A DNA stretch of 45,744 nt from Oscillospiraceae bacterium (GCA_017405465.1 JAFRAJ010000057.1:1-45744), one strand, 5' to 3'; positions 1 to 9,052 are shown, counted from the first letter of the stretch. A program made the numbers and translations. Notes: generated by a model not told the origin, from the letters alone.

Positions 1-1
1 A

Positions 2-1129
2 TTTGAGATGAAACACTACAAAGGTGACATATACGGTGATATCGACGGTGAGATATGGACACAGTATTTTAGAACACAATCAAATGAAGTGTTTCATAAT
101 CCGGTACAGCAGAATGCATACCACATATCCGCATTGAAAGATAGATTCCCAAGTGTTCCGGTCTATTCTTTCGTTGTTTTTACAAATGAAGAATGTACTC
201 TCAGAATAAATGGAAGCGTTCAAGACCGTTATTCTTTTAAGGACGGAATCCTGTGTACTATTTCATGCTTGCCAGAGTGTTTTAGGTCATTCGTATCTTA
301 CAAAGAAACTTATTTGTCCCCGGAAGAGATTGATCAGGTTTTTAACAGTTTGAAAGTGTACTCTAAGCTTCAGAACGCTGTTGTAAAGAAAGAGGGAGAA
401 CCATTAGGAATACTGGAATACTTCAGCCAGTTCAATCAAGCGTTCAAAGATAAAGTGCAGCAAACAAAAGATGATTATGAAGAAAAGAAAGAGCAGCTGG
501 AACAGAAAATATTGGAAACAGTGACAACATATAAAAAGCAAACTGTTAGGAACATGATCTTGACGGTGATAGCAGTTCTTGTATGTGTTGCTGGAACAGT
601 TATTTTGCCTTTAGCTCGAATCAATATGGCAGAGAAAAGATCATCTGAAGCTATAGCGAATATCGAGGAGAAATACAGGTCATTCTTTGAAAAGTTTGAA
701 GATGCAAACGAAGTAATATCAGAAAGTGTTGTTACTTCTGACTTAGTTAAAGTAACAGACTTATCGATAAGTGAAGTTTCAGGAGTAGAAGACTGCGTAT
801 CTGTGTCTTTCAATTTGGTAGGAGTAGACGGGGATTTTGCTTTAGGGCTGACAGCTGACAGCAGAATGATAATCCGATTTACTAACGGAGACATAAAAGA
901 GGTGGATTATTATGGACAGCAAGGAAGCATATTAAGAGAAAGTGCCTGGTTATATCGGTTCGGTAACGGTGGATTTGATACAATCACTTTTGACAAAATA
1001 ATCGTCACAGATATTAGGAATAGAGAAATTGAGAACATAAAACTCAATAATATTGCAGTCTATAAACTGCCCTATACAGGGAATCCAATTCTGAGCGATG
1101 TAGAGATCGAAGTATATACAAAATCCTGA
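2..1129 (+). CDS. NERD-domain membrane protein, 5' end cut by window
   Basis: The reading frame is open from base 2, before the first ATG at base 8. The first residues (F-E-M-K-H-Y-K-G-D-I-Y-G) match the E-x-K core strand of nuclease-related NERD domains, and N-P-V-Q-Q-N about 33 residues into the visible part matches the next NERD block. The true start therefore lies upstream of the window. After the NERD part comes a charged coiled-coil stretch (about residues 140-175 counted from the ATG), one membrane helix (about 180-203), and an unrecognised C-terminal domain of about 170 residues. NERD proteins are presumed nucleases, but the substrate is unknown. Base composition is AT-richer than the core genes further right. 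The NERD call is from motif memory. Confidence 0.7.
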   Translation, partial: FEMKHYKGDIYGDIDGEIWTQYFRTQSNEVFHNPVQQNAYHISALKDRFPSVPVYSFVVFTNEECTLRINGSVQDRYSFKDGILCTISCLPECFRSFVSYKETYLSPEEIDQVFNSLKVYSKLQNAVVKKEGEPLGILEYFSQFNQAFKDKVQQTKDDYEEKKEQLEQKILETVTTYKKQTVRNMILTVIAVLVCVAGTVILPLARINMAEKRSSEAIANIEEKYRSFFEKFEDANEVISESVVTSDLVKVTDLSISEVSGVEDCVSVSFNLVGVDGDFALGLTADSRMIIRFTNGDIKEVDYYGQQGSILRESAWLYRFGNGGFDTITFDKIIVTDIRNREIENIKLNNIAVYKLPYTGNPILSDVEIEVYTKS

Positions 1130-1202
1130 TTACTTTATGTTATCAAACAAAAGAAGTCAGATTTCTGTCTTGCTCAACAATACATCACGGGAGGATTAAG
1201 TT

Positions 1203-1652
1203 ATGTCGAGCACGTTGATACAGATAAGATACTTTATTCAGCAATTTGTGGAGATGTGGATCTTAGGACCAGTATGTATGGGCGGACTTCAGAATATTCT
1301 TGTGTGGCTTATAGTGGTAATGACAGTTCTGGGCATCTATAAGTCAATTAAGAAGAAAAAACTGAAGGTTCTGCATATCATTATTGCCCTTCTTCTTTTA
1401 TCATGCTGTCTATATACGATGCTGGATCTGCGGGCAAATATAAGGCTGCTAGTGGCTTTTTCAGGACATCCGGTCATTGCCTGTACGACAGAAGAGGAGA
1501 AGATCATTACAGTAGCGACAGAGAGGTTCTATCTGGATACTGAATTCAAGTCCGGAGAAAAAGACAAAGATGGGTTTGAGATAGCGCCTTTCACGATAAG
1601 AACGTATAAACTGTTGTTTTTCTATTATTCTCGTTATATCGGAGAGGGATAA
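1203..1652 (+). CDS. hypothetical two-helix membrane protein
   Basis: This 149-residue protein has a clear GGGAGG ribosome-binding site just before ATG 1203. It contains two strongly hydrophobic helices (about residues 28-46 and 57-74) separated by a lysine-rich loop, then a polar tail of about 70 residues. It lies 73 bp after the NERD-domain gene on the same strand and may be co-transcribed with it. I do not recognise a family, and no catalytic motif is visible. Confidence 0.65.
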   Translation: MSSTLIQIRYFIQQFVEMWILGPVCMGGLQNILVWLIVVMTVLGIYKSIKKKKLKVLHIIIALLLLSCCLYTMLDLRANIRLLVAFSGHPVIACTTEEEKIITVATERFYLDTEFKSGEKDKDGFEIAPFTIRTYKLLFFYYSRYIGEG

Positions 1653-1802
1653 ATCACTTCTGAACTTGAAAAAATGACCAGTAATTCAAGTGAAGTACCC
1701 CGAATGAATTCATGGGCTTTACTTTCAGGATATGATCGGCAGAAGATCTGGTTCCAGTTCATCGGATAAATGTGAATTTGAAAATAATTTCATAAATAAT
1801 GC

Positions 1803-1858
1803 TTGACATTGTTGGTCTAATGCAGTAGACTACGGACATCAGGTCTACTGCATTAGAC
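1803..1858 (+). promoter_or_regulatory. promoter with two BlaI-type operators, operon 1
   Basis: TTGACA (1803-1808) and TAGACT (1826-1831) form a promoter with a 17-bp spacer. Two 16-bp dyads of the form GTCTA-N6-TAGAC lie at 1815-1830 and 1843-1858. They are exact reverse complements of each other and are 28 bp apart. The first covers the -10 box and the second the start of the transcript. This is the geometry expected for repression by the BlaI-like protein encoded at 1908. The operator role is inferred. The same layout recurs at 5864-5919. Confidence 0.75.
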
Positions 1859-1907
1859 TATTATTTTGATATCAAAAAACTGCAACAAACACAAAGGAGC
1901 TCTCTTT

Positions 1908-2264
1908 ATGGAATACAGACTTGGGACAATGGAATATCGGTTCATGTCGATCATTTGGGATAGCGAACCGGTTAGTTCTACACAATTGGTACAGAAATGT
2001 GCTGAACAATTCGAGTGGAAGAAGTCCACTACTTATACAATGCTGAAGCGCCTCCAGGAGAAAGGCTTCGTGGAGAACAATAATTCAGTAGTGTCTTCAT
2101 TAATCAGCCGTTCAGAAGTAATGGCAAGGGAAAGCGAGACTGTAGTCTCTGAAACGTTCAAAGGATCCCTGCCGAGTTTTATTGCTGCATTCCTTGGAGG
2201 AAAGACTATTTCGGAGGAGGAAGCGGAAGAGCTGAAAAAGCTGATCGACTCTTACAGGGGGTGA
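1908..2264 (+). CDS. BlaI/MecI-family transcriptional repressor, copy 1
   Basis: The protein is a winged-helix repressor of 118 residues, the usual size for BlaI/MecI. The N-terminal half has the family pattern (L-G-T-M-E-Y-R-F-M, then a helix-turn-helix ending in K-K-S-T-T-Y-T-M-L-K-R-L), and the C-terminal helices form the dimerisation part. ATG 1908 is preferred over an upstream TTG at 1866 because AAAGGAG lies 8 bases before it, and because the second copy (5965) aligns from this residue. The M56 sensor gene starts 4 bp downstream, so the two form a repressor-sensor operon as in blaI-blaR1. No beta-lactamase or PBP2a gene is present, so the regulated target is unknown. Confidence 0.92.
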   Translation: MEYRLGTMEYRFMSIIWDSEPVSSTQLVQKCAEQFEWKKSTTYTMLKRLQEKGFVENNNSVVSSLISRSEVMARESETVVSETFKGSLPSFIAAFLGGKTISEEEAEELKKLIDSYRG

Positions 2265-2268
2265 TCAT

Positions 2269-5007
2269 ATGTCATCGATCTTCAAAACAGTGCTTCAGAT
2301 GAGCATCACAGCTAGCTACGTGATAGCGGTCGTGATCGCACTGAGGTTCCTGATGCGAAAGTTCCCAAAGAAGTATTCGTATTATCTGTGGTCTGTTGTT
2401 CTATTCAGGCTCTGTAGTCCGTTCTCATTCGGATCGGTCCTGAGCATATTCAATTTCTCCGCAAAACGAGGCAACGATGTAATAATCGACCTTTCCGGAG
2501 TACCCGTGTCACAGTCATTGGAAGAAGGAGTCTCGGGTTCGATAGATCTCGGCTCGCCGTTGATAACGGAGGCAGTAAAGGAATCACTGGCATTCCATGA
2601 TACTGTACAGCCTATCGGTACATTGCCGATAGAATCGGCTCAAACACCTGTGATCGAACAGGCAAAGGCGCTCAGTATCGTCGAGGTGTTAAGCATGATA
2701 TGGGTCGCAGGCATTGTCATTCTCATCGTTTATGCGCTTCTGTCGTATATACGCATAAGAAAAGAACTGAGATTTTCAGTTCCTCTTTATGACAATGTCA
2801 GGCAGGCTGATATCAGGTCGCCTTTCCTGTTTGGACTGGTGAAGCCCAGGATCTATGTGCCTTTTGATATCGATGAGTCAGCTCTTGAGATGTCGCTGGC
2901 CCATGAAAGATACCATCTTAAGAGAAAGGATCATTGGGTGCGTGTGCTGACATATTGTCTTCTCTGCATACACTGGATCAATCCTCTTTGCTGGATCGCA
3001 TACTATCTTATGACAAAAGACATGGAGATGAGCTGTGACGAGCATGTGCTTTCCGGCGGGAAAGATATCAGGGCAACGTACAGTGATGCGCTGCTAAGTC
3101 TCGCAATGGAAAGAGGAAACCGCATCACAGCACCGATTACATTCGGAGGCGTAAACGTGAAAGAAAGGATAAAAAACGCCATGCGTTTCAAACGCACGGG
3201 AAAGATAACATCTTTAATCGCAGCACTCCTATGTGTGCTCACACTTGCATCATGTGCATTTAATGGGAAAATACCTTCGGCGTTGGACCCGACTGGATCA
3301 TCCGGAAACATCTCCGTGACTAATCCAATAAATTACAGCAATGACATGAAGAGGATGACAGAAGGACTGCCACCTCAGAGAGTCACTACAAAAGACGGTG
3401 TTTATTATCTGAGTCCCAGAGAAATCAGAGAAGGAGACGATCTTAAATTAGACGGATACAACCTCATTTTCGTGGATTACAAAACAAACAGGAAAAGCTA
3501 TCTGTGCAAAGACCCTGACTGCGAACATAATAATGAGACATGCAACGCTTATGTCAAAGAGGAATACCTGCTGCTTACAGATGCCTACAAGAACTGTCTG
3601 TATCTTCTGGATCCGGAGAGCGGGGATCTGTGGAAGATAGGTCTTGACGGAAAAGAAAAGGAAAAGCTTCTGAATCTGGGCGGCTCCTTCTATGTCCCGT
3701 ATTTTGACTAGAATACATTCCAGACTACCGGGAACAAGCTGTATATCTCTCTTAAAGACAAAGCATCCGGAGAGAAAAAACTGTTTGAGATAGATGTCAG
3801 AGAGAGAACATCCAGGATCATCTACACACTCGATACATACCATACTGTCTGCGGTGGATTCGGTGACAATCTGATCCTGCAGAAGGAAGTGGAGGCATAC
3901 AGTTACACGGATGATGACGGTAACGCTATCGATCCTGGAGTCTATGCGCCGAGAGGCAAGTATCAGTTCGGTCATCTCAATGTCAAGACCGGAGAGATCA
4001 CAGACGTTGTTGAGGAGGATCTTCCATTTATCTTTTTCGTGTTCAACAACAATGTCATGTCCATGACATATGAAGCCGGTAAGCTGTTTACCCATCTGTT
4101 AGATCTGCGCACCGGGCAAGAGACGGTAAAAGAGATCGAGAAAGTTCCGGAGCATCTTCTGAGCGAGTCAAATCTGACCATCACATATGTGAACAAGCTT
4201 TATGCAGTGGACGGAACTCATTTCATGCTCATGTACGGAGAAGAAGAAAAAGGCCTGAAAGGTGCCGTAGCACATATGTGTCTGGTAGATGCACTGAACG
4301 GTACGGCAGTATCTTATGATAAGCTTTACAAGAATTCCCGTCTGGGCATTCCCGCAAGCTCATCACGATTTGCAGAAACAGACAGCATATTCTATCTGTC
4401 AGGTTCTACCACAGCAGATCCAGTGCTGTACATGATAGGAAAAGAAGAGCTGCTGAGCGGTAATGTGAGCAGTATCAGCGTGGTATCAGGCATAGAAAAT
4501 ACAAATGCCGAGGCAGTTGAGAGGGACGGAGACATCCTTGAGGATATGGAACAGCTCCAGGCGAAACTGGCAGAGATATCGAATAAAGTCAGCAAAGACG
4601 GACTGAAGCCGGGAGAGCAGTCATTGTCTTGGCCATTAAGAAGCCTCATGTTTGTCAGAAGGCCTGATGATCTGGGACTGGACTTCATATCTAATCCGGG
4701 ACAGGAAGCCTGTGCAGCATTTGACGGTACTGTACTGGAGACCGGATTTACGGAAGAAAACGGGTATTATGTACTGATCGCTCATGGCGGCGGGATCATG
4801 ACGGCATATGTACAGCTGCAGTCAGTCAGTGTCAAAACAGGCGATGATGTATCACAGGGTGATGTCATAGGAGATATCGGAGGCGCAGTTGATATATCAG
4901 GAGCACATCTGTATTTTGGCGTATACTCACAGGGTAAGCAGGTAGATGCGGTTCCGTTCATGATGAAACCTTATAGAGGAACTCTCGAAGATATGCTTTC
5001 GGAATGA
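2269..5007 (+). pseudogene. M56 (BlaR1-like) sensor with LytM-like domain, interrupted by in-frame TAG
   Basis: The frame reads from ATG 2269 to TGA 5007 with one TAG at 3709-3711, which ends the first part after 480 residues. The second part continues in the same frame and would give about 912 residues, matching the intact paralogue at 6326 (908). Part 1 has N-terminal membrane helices, the M56 zinc motif H212-E-R-Y-H216 and a last helix near residue 310-328. It ends inside the outer domain, after C413-x4-C418-x-H420-x4-C425. Part 2 carries the rest of that domain and a LytM/M23-like end lacking the H-x-H pair (A-H-L-Y-F-G-V). GTG 3889 is a possible weak restart. TAG ends other genes here (smpB, the VOC gene), so general TAG recoding is unlikely. 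The sequence does not say whether this is a true mutation or a read error. Confidence 0.8.
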
Positions 5008-5040
5008 CAATGCCTGTATAACTGTTGTATTTTGGAAGCC

Positions 5041-5649
5041 ATGAAGATAACAAGGTTGATCTTGTTGCTTGCAGTTCTTGTCTCGGTCCTGTCACTGACT
5101 TCGTGTGTCAACAGAAGCGGGTCATCTTACGAAACAGCAAAAGATGAGCAGACATCAGAAGAAACATTAAAACCTGATTTCATACAGGATGCGGAAAATG
5201 GAACGGCGACCGGGCAGGATAACGGCAGGGAAGAGATAGATGGGGATCATAACGGTGATCCATTGATCTACGAAAAAGGATCCCTGATCATTCCTCTTAA
5301 AGAGATGCAGTTCATATCACGCGGATATGATCCGGAAAACCACCCTTATATCGATATCGCAGCAAAGAAAGGGACGGAAGTTCTGTCATCTCTTGACGGA
5401 CAGGTCACTGGAGTAGACTATGTGGATACGGACGGAAACTATGTGATCGTCTGGTCTGAGGGAGATATGATGATAATGTACTCTCATCTGGATTCCTGTA
5501 TCGTTAAACCCGGGGATGTCGTGAAGCAGGGAGACGTTCTCGGATATGTAGGACAGACAGGAGAAGCGACAGGACCTGTCTTATCCTTCAGGGTGATCCT
5601 AAAGGGAAAACATATCGATCCAATGTCGTTGCTGCAGGATATGAAATGA
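5041..5649 (+). CDS. lipoprotein with degenerate LytM/M23 domain
   Basis: The 202-residue product starts with a lipoprotein signal (hydrophobic core, then L-T-S-C22), so it should be anchored outside the cell membrane. Residues 84-200 resemble the C-terminal domain of the M56 sensor at 6326 and keep part of the M23 zinc pattern: H101-P-Y-I-D105 and Y-S-H149. The final H-x-H is V180-L-S182, so peptidase activity is unlikely. Binding of cell-wall material or a sensor, decoy or regulatory role is an inference. The start is ATG 5041; an in-frame TTG lies at 5032, and no strong ribosome-binding site is visible for either. It begins 33 bp after the broken sensor and ends before a strong terminator. 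Confidence 0.75.
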   Translation: MKITRLILLLAVLVSVLSLTSCVNRSGSSYETAKDEQTSEETLKPDFIQDAENGTATGQDNGREEIDGDHNGDPLIYEKGSLIIPLKEMQFISRGYDPENHPYIDIAAKKGTEVLSSLDGQVTGVDYVDTDGNYVIVWSEGDMMIMYSHLDSCIVKPGDVVKQGDVLGYVGQTGEATGPVLSFRVILKGKHIDPMSLLQDMK

Positions 5650-5664
5650 TCATAAACTGAATAC

Positions 5665-5702
5665 AAACTGCCGGAAGCTGTTTGAAGCTTCCGGCAGTTT
5701 TC
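5665..5702 (+). terminator. rho-independent terminator of operon 1
   Basis: A perfect 15-bp stem (AAACTGCCGGAAGCT and its complement, 5665-5679 and 5686-5700) with a 6-base loop ends in TTTT. It lies 15 bp after the lipoprotein gene and closes the first BlaI/M56 operon. Confidence 0.88.
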
Positions 5703-5742
5703 GAATGTAGATCATCGATCTCGCACTCAAAGTATCTGATCA

Positions 5743-5877
5743 TTATTCTTTTGCAGTTACAAGCTGCTGCTCAAATGCAACATCGTATTTCGGAGCGGGA
5801 AAAACTATATAGAAGGACTCGTTGTTCTTTTGCCCGGAAGCATTCGATAGTTCAGCCAGCTGCTTGACAAGCCAGGT
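5743..5877 (-). pseudogene. possible 3' remnant of a lost gene (minus strand)
   Basis: The 315-bp gap between the terminator at 5702 and the second blaI-like gene contains a minus-strand frame with no start codon that is open for 44 codons and stops at 5743. Its translation is protein-like (F-Y-I-V-F-P-A-P-K-Y-D near the middle). It could be the tail of a gene whose 5' part was replaced when the second BlaI operon arrived. An open frame of this length can also arise by chance, so this is only a suggestion. The rest of the gap holds the promoter at 5864. Confidence 0.25.
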
Positions 5878-5919
5878 TTACAGGTGTAGACTTAAAGCAT
5901 GAGGTCGCTATATGTAGAC
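5864..5919 (+). promoter_or_regulatory. promoter with two BlaI-type operators, operon 2
   Basis: TTGACA (5864-5869) and TAGACT (5887-5892) are 17 bp apart, the same boxes as in operon 1. Two 16-bp operator-like sites follow the same plan: GTTTACAGGTGTAGAC (5876-5891) and GTCGCTATATGTAGAC (5904-5919), again 28 bp apart. The right half TAGAC is kept in both, while the left half is degenerate. Binding by either BlaI-like protein is inferred. Confidence 0.72.
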
Positions 5920-5964
5920 CAATATCGATTCATGAATCATCACCAGTAAGTAGAGGAACAATAA

Positions 5965-6321
5965 ATGGATTACAGCCTGGGAACTATGGAATACCGCTTT
6001 TTATCACTGATATGGGAAAATGAGCCAGTCTCTTCCATGCAGCTGGTGAAGCTATGTGAGGAGCAGTTCAAATGGAAGAAATCTACAACATTTACTGCGC
6101 TGAAACGGCTTCAGAATAAAGGCCTGGTCGACAACAGAGATTCAGTCGTCGTCTCACTTGTCAGTCAGGAAGAGGTAAGAGCAAAAGAAAGCAGAGAGTT
6201 TATCTCTGAAACATTCAAAGGATCTTTACCGAGCTTCATGGCAGCTTTTTTCGGCGGAGAAAAGATATCAGAAGAAGAAGCGGAAGAATTGAAAAGGTTG
6301 ATTGACTCATATAAGGAGTAA
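5965..6321 (+). CDS. BlaI/MecI-family transcriptional repressor, copy 2
   Basis: This 118-residue winged-helix protein is a close paralogue of the one at 1908. The shared blocks are L-G-T-M-E-Y-R-F, K-K-S-T-T and the C-terminal stretch S-E-T-F-K-G-S-L-P-S-F. AGAGGAA lies ahead of ATG 5965. It should repress its own operon through the sites at 5876-5919 and be inactivated by proteolysis when the adjacent M56 sensor is triggered, as known for BlaI/BlaR1. The near-identical DNA-recognition helices of the two copies suggest cross-talk between the operons. The sensor start codon lies 4 bp downstream. Confidence 0.92.
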   Translation: MDYSLGTMEYRFLSLIWENEPVSSMQLVKLCEEQFKWKKSTTFTALKRLQNKGLVDNRDSVVVSLVSQEEVRAKESREFISETFKGSLPSFMAAFFGGEKISEEEAEELKRLIDSYKE

Positions 6322-6325
6322 TCAG

Positions 6326-9052
6326 ATGACGAGTGTGTTTAAAATAGTGCTTCAGATGAGCATTACAGCGAGCTATGTGATCGCTGTCGTTATGCTGCTC
6401 AGATTGCTGATGCGCAGATTTCCAAAGAAGTATTCATATTATCTATGGTCAGCGGTCTTCTTCCGTCTTTGCTGTCCGTTTTCTTTCAGATCCATATTGA
6501 GTATTTTCAATTTCTCAGCAAAAAGAGGAAACGATATAATCATCGATCTGTCTGAAGTTCCTGTGTCTCCATCGATGACGTTTGAAAGCGGTTTTGAACA
6601 GATAAACATAGGATCACCGGCCATAACGGAGATAGTAAATGAGACGTTAGTCCCTCAGGAAACGGTTACACCGCCTGCGGTAACACCGATACAGCCTTCT
6701 GTACCGTCTGTGGTCGAAAAGGCAAGAGCAATAGACCCCGTAACACTGATCAGTGTGATATGGCTGGTAGGTATGGTTTTACTTATCGTTTATGCCCTTG
6801 TTTCATACTATCGGATAAAGAGAAGGCTTATCCTTTCGAATTCTCTATATGATAACGTCAGACAAGCCGATATCGACTCTCCGTTCATAATGGGGTTGAT
6901 CAGACCGATCATCTATGTTCCTTTTGAAGCTGACGAATCAGAACTAAAGGTTTCTATAGCACATGAGAGATATCACCTGAAAAGGAAGGATCATTGGATC
7001 AGATTGTTTGCGTATATACTTCTGTGCATGCATTGGTTCAATCCCTTATGCTGGATCGCATATAAGCTGATGATAAAAGATATGGAGATGAGCTGTGATG
7101 AGTATGTGCTTTCTACCAATAATGATATGAGGATCGCTTACAGCAATGCCTTGCTGAATTTCGCGACAGACAGAAGATCACATCTCATCACTCCTGTCAC
7201 ATTCGGCGGAGTGAGTGTAAAGGAACGTATAAAGAATGTACTGAGTTATAAACGTACGAGTACGGTTACTTCTGTGATAGCAGCAATACTATGTGTTCTA
7301 GTGCTGGCGGCATGTATCTTTAATGGAAAAGCATTTGCGTCACAGGATGATCCTGAGGCTATCGATGACCAGACTGAAACTGCAGATGCAGTGCCGGGAA
7401 CAGATAATCCCGGTACACAGAGTTACGGGAAGATCAGGCGGGTCGGTAAACCGGTAGGAATGATCGCAGGATCAGCAGCAAAGACATCAAGAGGATACTA
7501 CGCCATTCTTCCCTGGAGCACAGATATGATGCCTGAGGGTACGAGTTATGTAAGCGGTAATATCGTATACACAGACTATGCTTCGATGCAGACAGATTAT
7601 CTCTGTAACAAACCGGGGTGCCTTCATAACTCACCGGACTGCAATAGCTTCCTGCAGCAAAGTGATGGCATGCTGTTCACTGATTATTCGGAGGATCATC
7701 TGTATCTGATCCGTTCAGGACATGATATCGATGGTGAGCCTAACTCTATAATTCAAATGGACATGGACGGATCAAACCGGAAAACAGTGTGCCGTCTCGG
7801 AAGCAATGAGACATTCACTGCGGATATGGTCTACATTGTAAGTGATGAATACATGTACACTGTGGTCGGACACGCTGAAGCGGTTGACGGGTCGAATAAG
7901 ATAGTGTCCAATATCGAAAGGATCTGGTTCGAAGACGGAAGAAGAGAGGTCGTATGCAGTCTCGAAAACGATCTGAGTCATAATGATATGCTGGTCTCAA
8001 CTGTCGATGATATCGACCTGATCGTCAGAACTGCTGAGGCTGCTGCGAGTGAGCTCAAGATATATCAGAAACGCATAGATCAATCGGGAAACATCATTGA
8101 AACAGATGGCCCATATGCGAGTACCTACCCGGACAGTTACTTTAGTTACTGGGGGGACAATCTGCGTGTCCATTTAGAGACTGACGGAACATATCTGTCT
8201 GCAGAAGGAGAGTATATTGATTCCGGGGAAAAAGTCTCCATACGGAATATTCCATGCGATCAGCAGATCAGAAGTATATATATCGGGATGGAATGCGGTA
8301 ATAAACTGATGATGTATTTCTATGACCGCTTTGAAGACAACCATTCCTACGTTCTGGATTTTTCAGAAGGAACATGGAAAGAGTTCGATCTGAGGATGAG
8401 AAACGACAGCAGCAACTTTGTCACTCCCATCGCTGAAGCGGGGGAAGACTATATGGTACTGGTAGAAAGAAATGACCAGGCGATCACTCGTGCGGACTCG
8501 AATGGACAGATGCATAAAACTATATACAGGGGAAGACCGACATATGCTCTGATATCCAAAGAAGATTTCTGGAATTCCGTCCCGAACTACAGGATTATCG
8601 AGGACAAACTAGATGCGGAAACACATTACGGACAACCACCAGATGAGGCTTCAAAATCAAGCATATCTTTGACGGTTCCCTTAGCAGAAGTGCAGTTTAT
8701 CACAAGAGATTATGATAAGATCGATCATCCGTATATAGAATTTGCTGCAGCTGAAGGTACAGACGTTATAGCTGCTTGTAGCGGAAAGGTCGGCTCGATG
8801 GACTATATTGAGAAGAAAGGATATTACGTCATTATAGAACAGGATGACATTGTGCAGATTATGTATTCCCATATGGCATCATTGAATATCACTACAGGAG
8901 ATACTGTAAAACAGGGAGATGTCATTGGAACGATAGGATCGACAGGGGATGGCCGTGATCCGTCTCTGGAATTCAGGGTTTTCGTCTCTAGGATGGGCAT
9001 GTTAGAGAATCAGATAGATCCGAAGCTGCTTCTGCCTGACATTGACCAGTAA
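6326..9052 (+). CDS. M56 (BlaR1-like) membrane sensor with outer CCHC and LytM-like domains
   Basis: The product has 908 residues. N-terminal helices (about 5-25 and 35-52), another near 145-165 and a fourth near 310-330 frame the cytoplasmic M56 zinc protease motif H213-E-R-Y-H217. The roughly 580 residues after the last helix should be outside. They contain C427-x4-C432-x-H434-x4-C439, a region like the beta-propeller lipoproteins of clostridia, and a terminal LytM/M23-like domain with H-P-Y-I-E and Y-S-H but no H-x-H. Canonical BlaR1 ends instead in a penicillin-binding domain, so the ligand here is probably not sensed as in BlaR1. ATG 6326 is chosen because AAGGAG lies 7 bases before it; a TTG at 6302 would overlap the repressor gene. 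Confidence 0.88.
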   Translation: MTSVFKIVLQMSITASYVIAVVMLLRLLMRRFPKKYSYYLWSAVFFRLCCPFSFRSILSIFNFSAKRGNDIIIDLSEVPVSPSMTFESGFEQINIGSPAITEIVNETLVPQETVTPPAVTPIQPSVPSVVEKARAIDPVTLISVIWLVGMVLLIVYALVSYYRIKRRLILSNSLYDNVRQADIDSPFIMGLIRPIIYVPFEADESELKVSIAHERYHLKRKDHWIRLFAYILLCMHWFNPLCWIAYKLMIKDMEMSCDEYVLSTNNDMRIAYSNALLNFATDRRSHLITPVTFGGVSVKERIKNVLSYKRTSTVTSVIAAILCVLVLAACIFNGKAFASQDDPEAIDDQTETADAVPGTDNPGTQSYGKIRRVGKPVGMIAGSAAKTSRGYYAILPWSTDMMPEGTSYVSGNIVYTDYASMQTDYLCNKPGCLHNSPDCNSFLQQSDGMLFTDYSEDHLYLIRSGHDIDGEPNSIIQMDMDGSNRKTVCRLGSNETFTADMVYIVSDEYMYTVVGHAEAVDGSNKIVSNIERIWFEDGRREVVCSLENDLSHNDMLVSTVDDIDLIVRTAEAAASELKIYQKRIDQSGNIIETDGPYASTYPDSYFSYWGDNLRVHLETDGTYLSAEGEYIDSGEKVSIRNIPCDQQIRSIYIGMECGNKLMMYFYDRFEDNHSYVLDFSEGTWKEFDLRMRNDSSNFVTPIAEAGEDYMVLVERNDQAITRADSNGQMHKTIYRGRPTYALISKEDFWNSVPNYRIIEDKLDAETHYGQPPDEASKSSISLTVPLAEVQFITRDYDKIDHPYIEFAAAEGTDVIAACSGKVGSMDYIEKKGYYVIIEQDDIVQIMYSHMASLNITTGDTVKQGDVIGTIGSTGDGRDPSLEFRVFVSRMGMLENQIDPKLLLPDIDQ

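Noticed and set aside
1815..1858. Terminator hairpin from the paired 16-bp inverted repeats
   Set aside because: The left arm covers the -10 box and there is no T-run; the matching layout in operon 2 favours operators.
3709..3711. TAG read as a sense codon (recoding or pyrrolysine)
   Set aside because: TAG ends other intact genes in the window (for example at 37290-37292 and 40199-40201), and no pyl genes or signals are visible.
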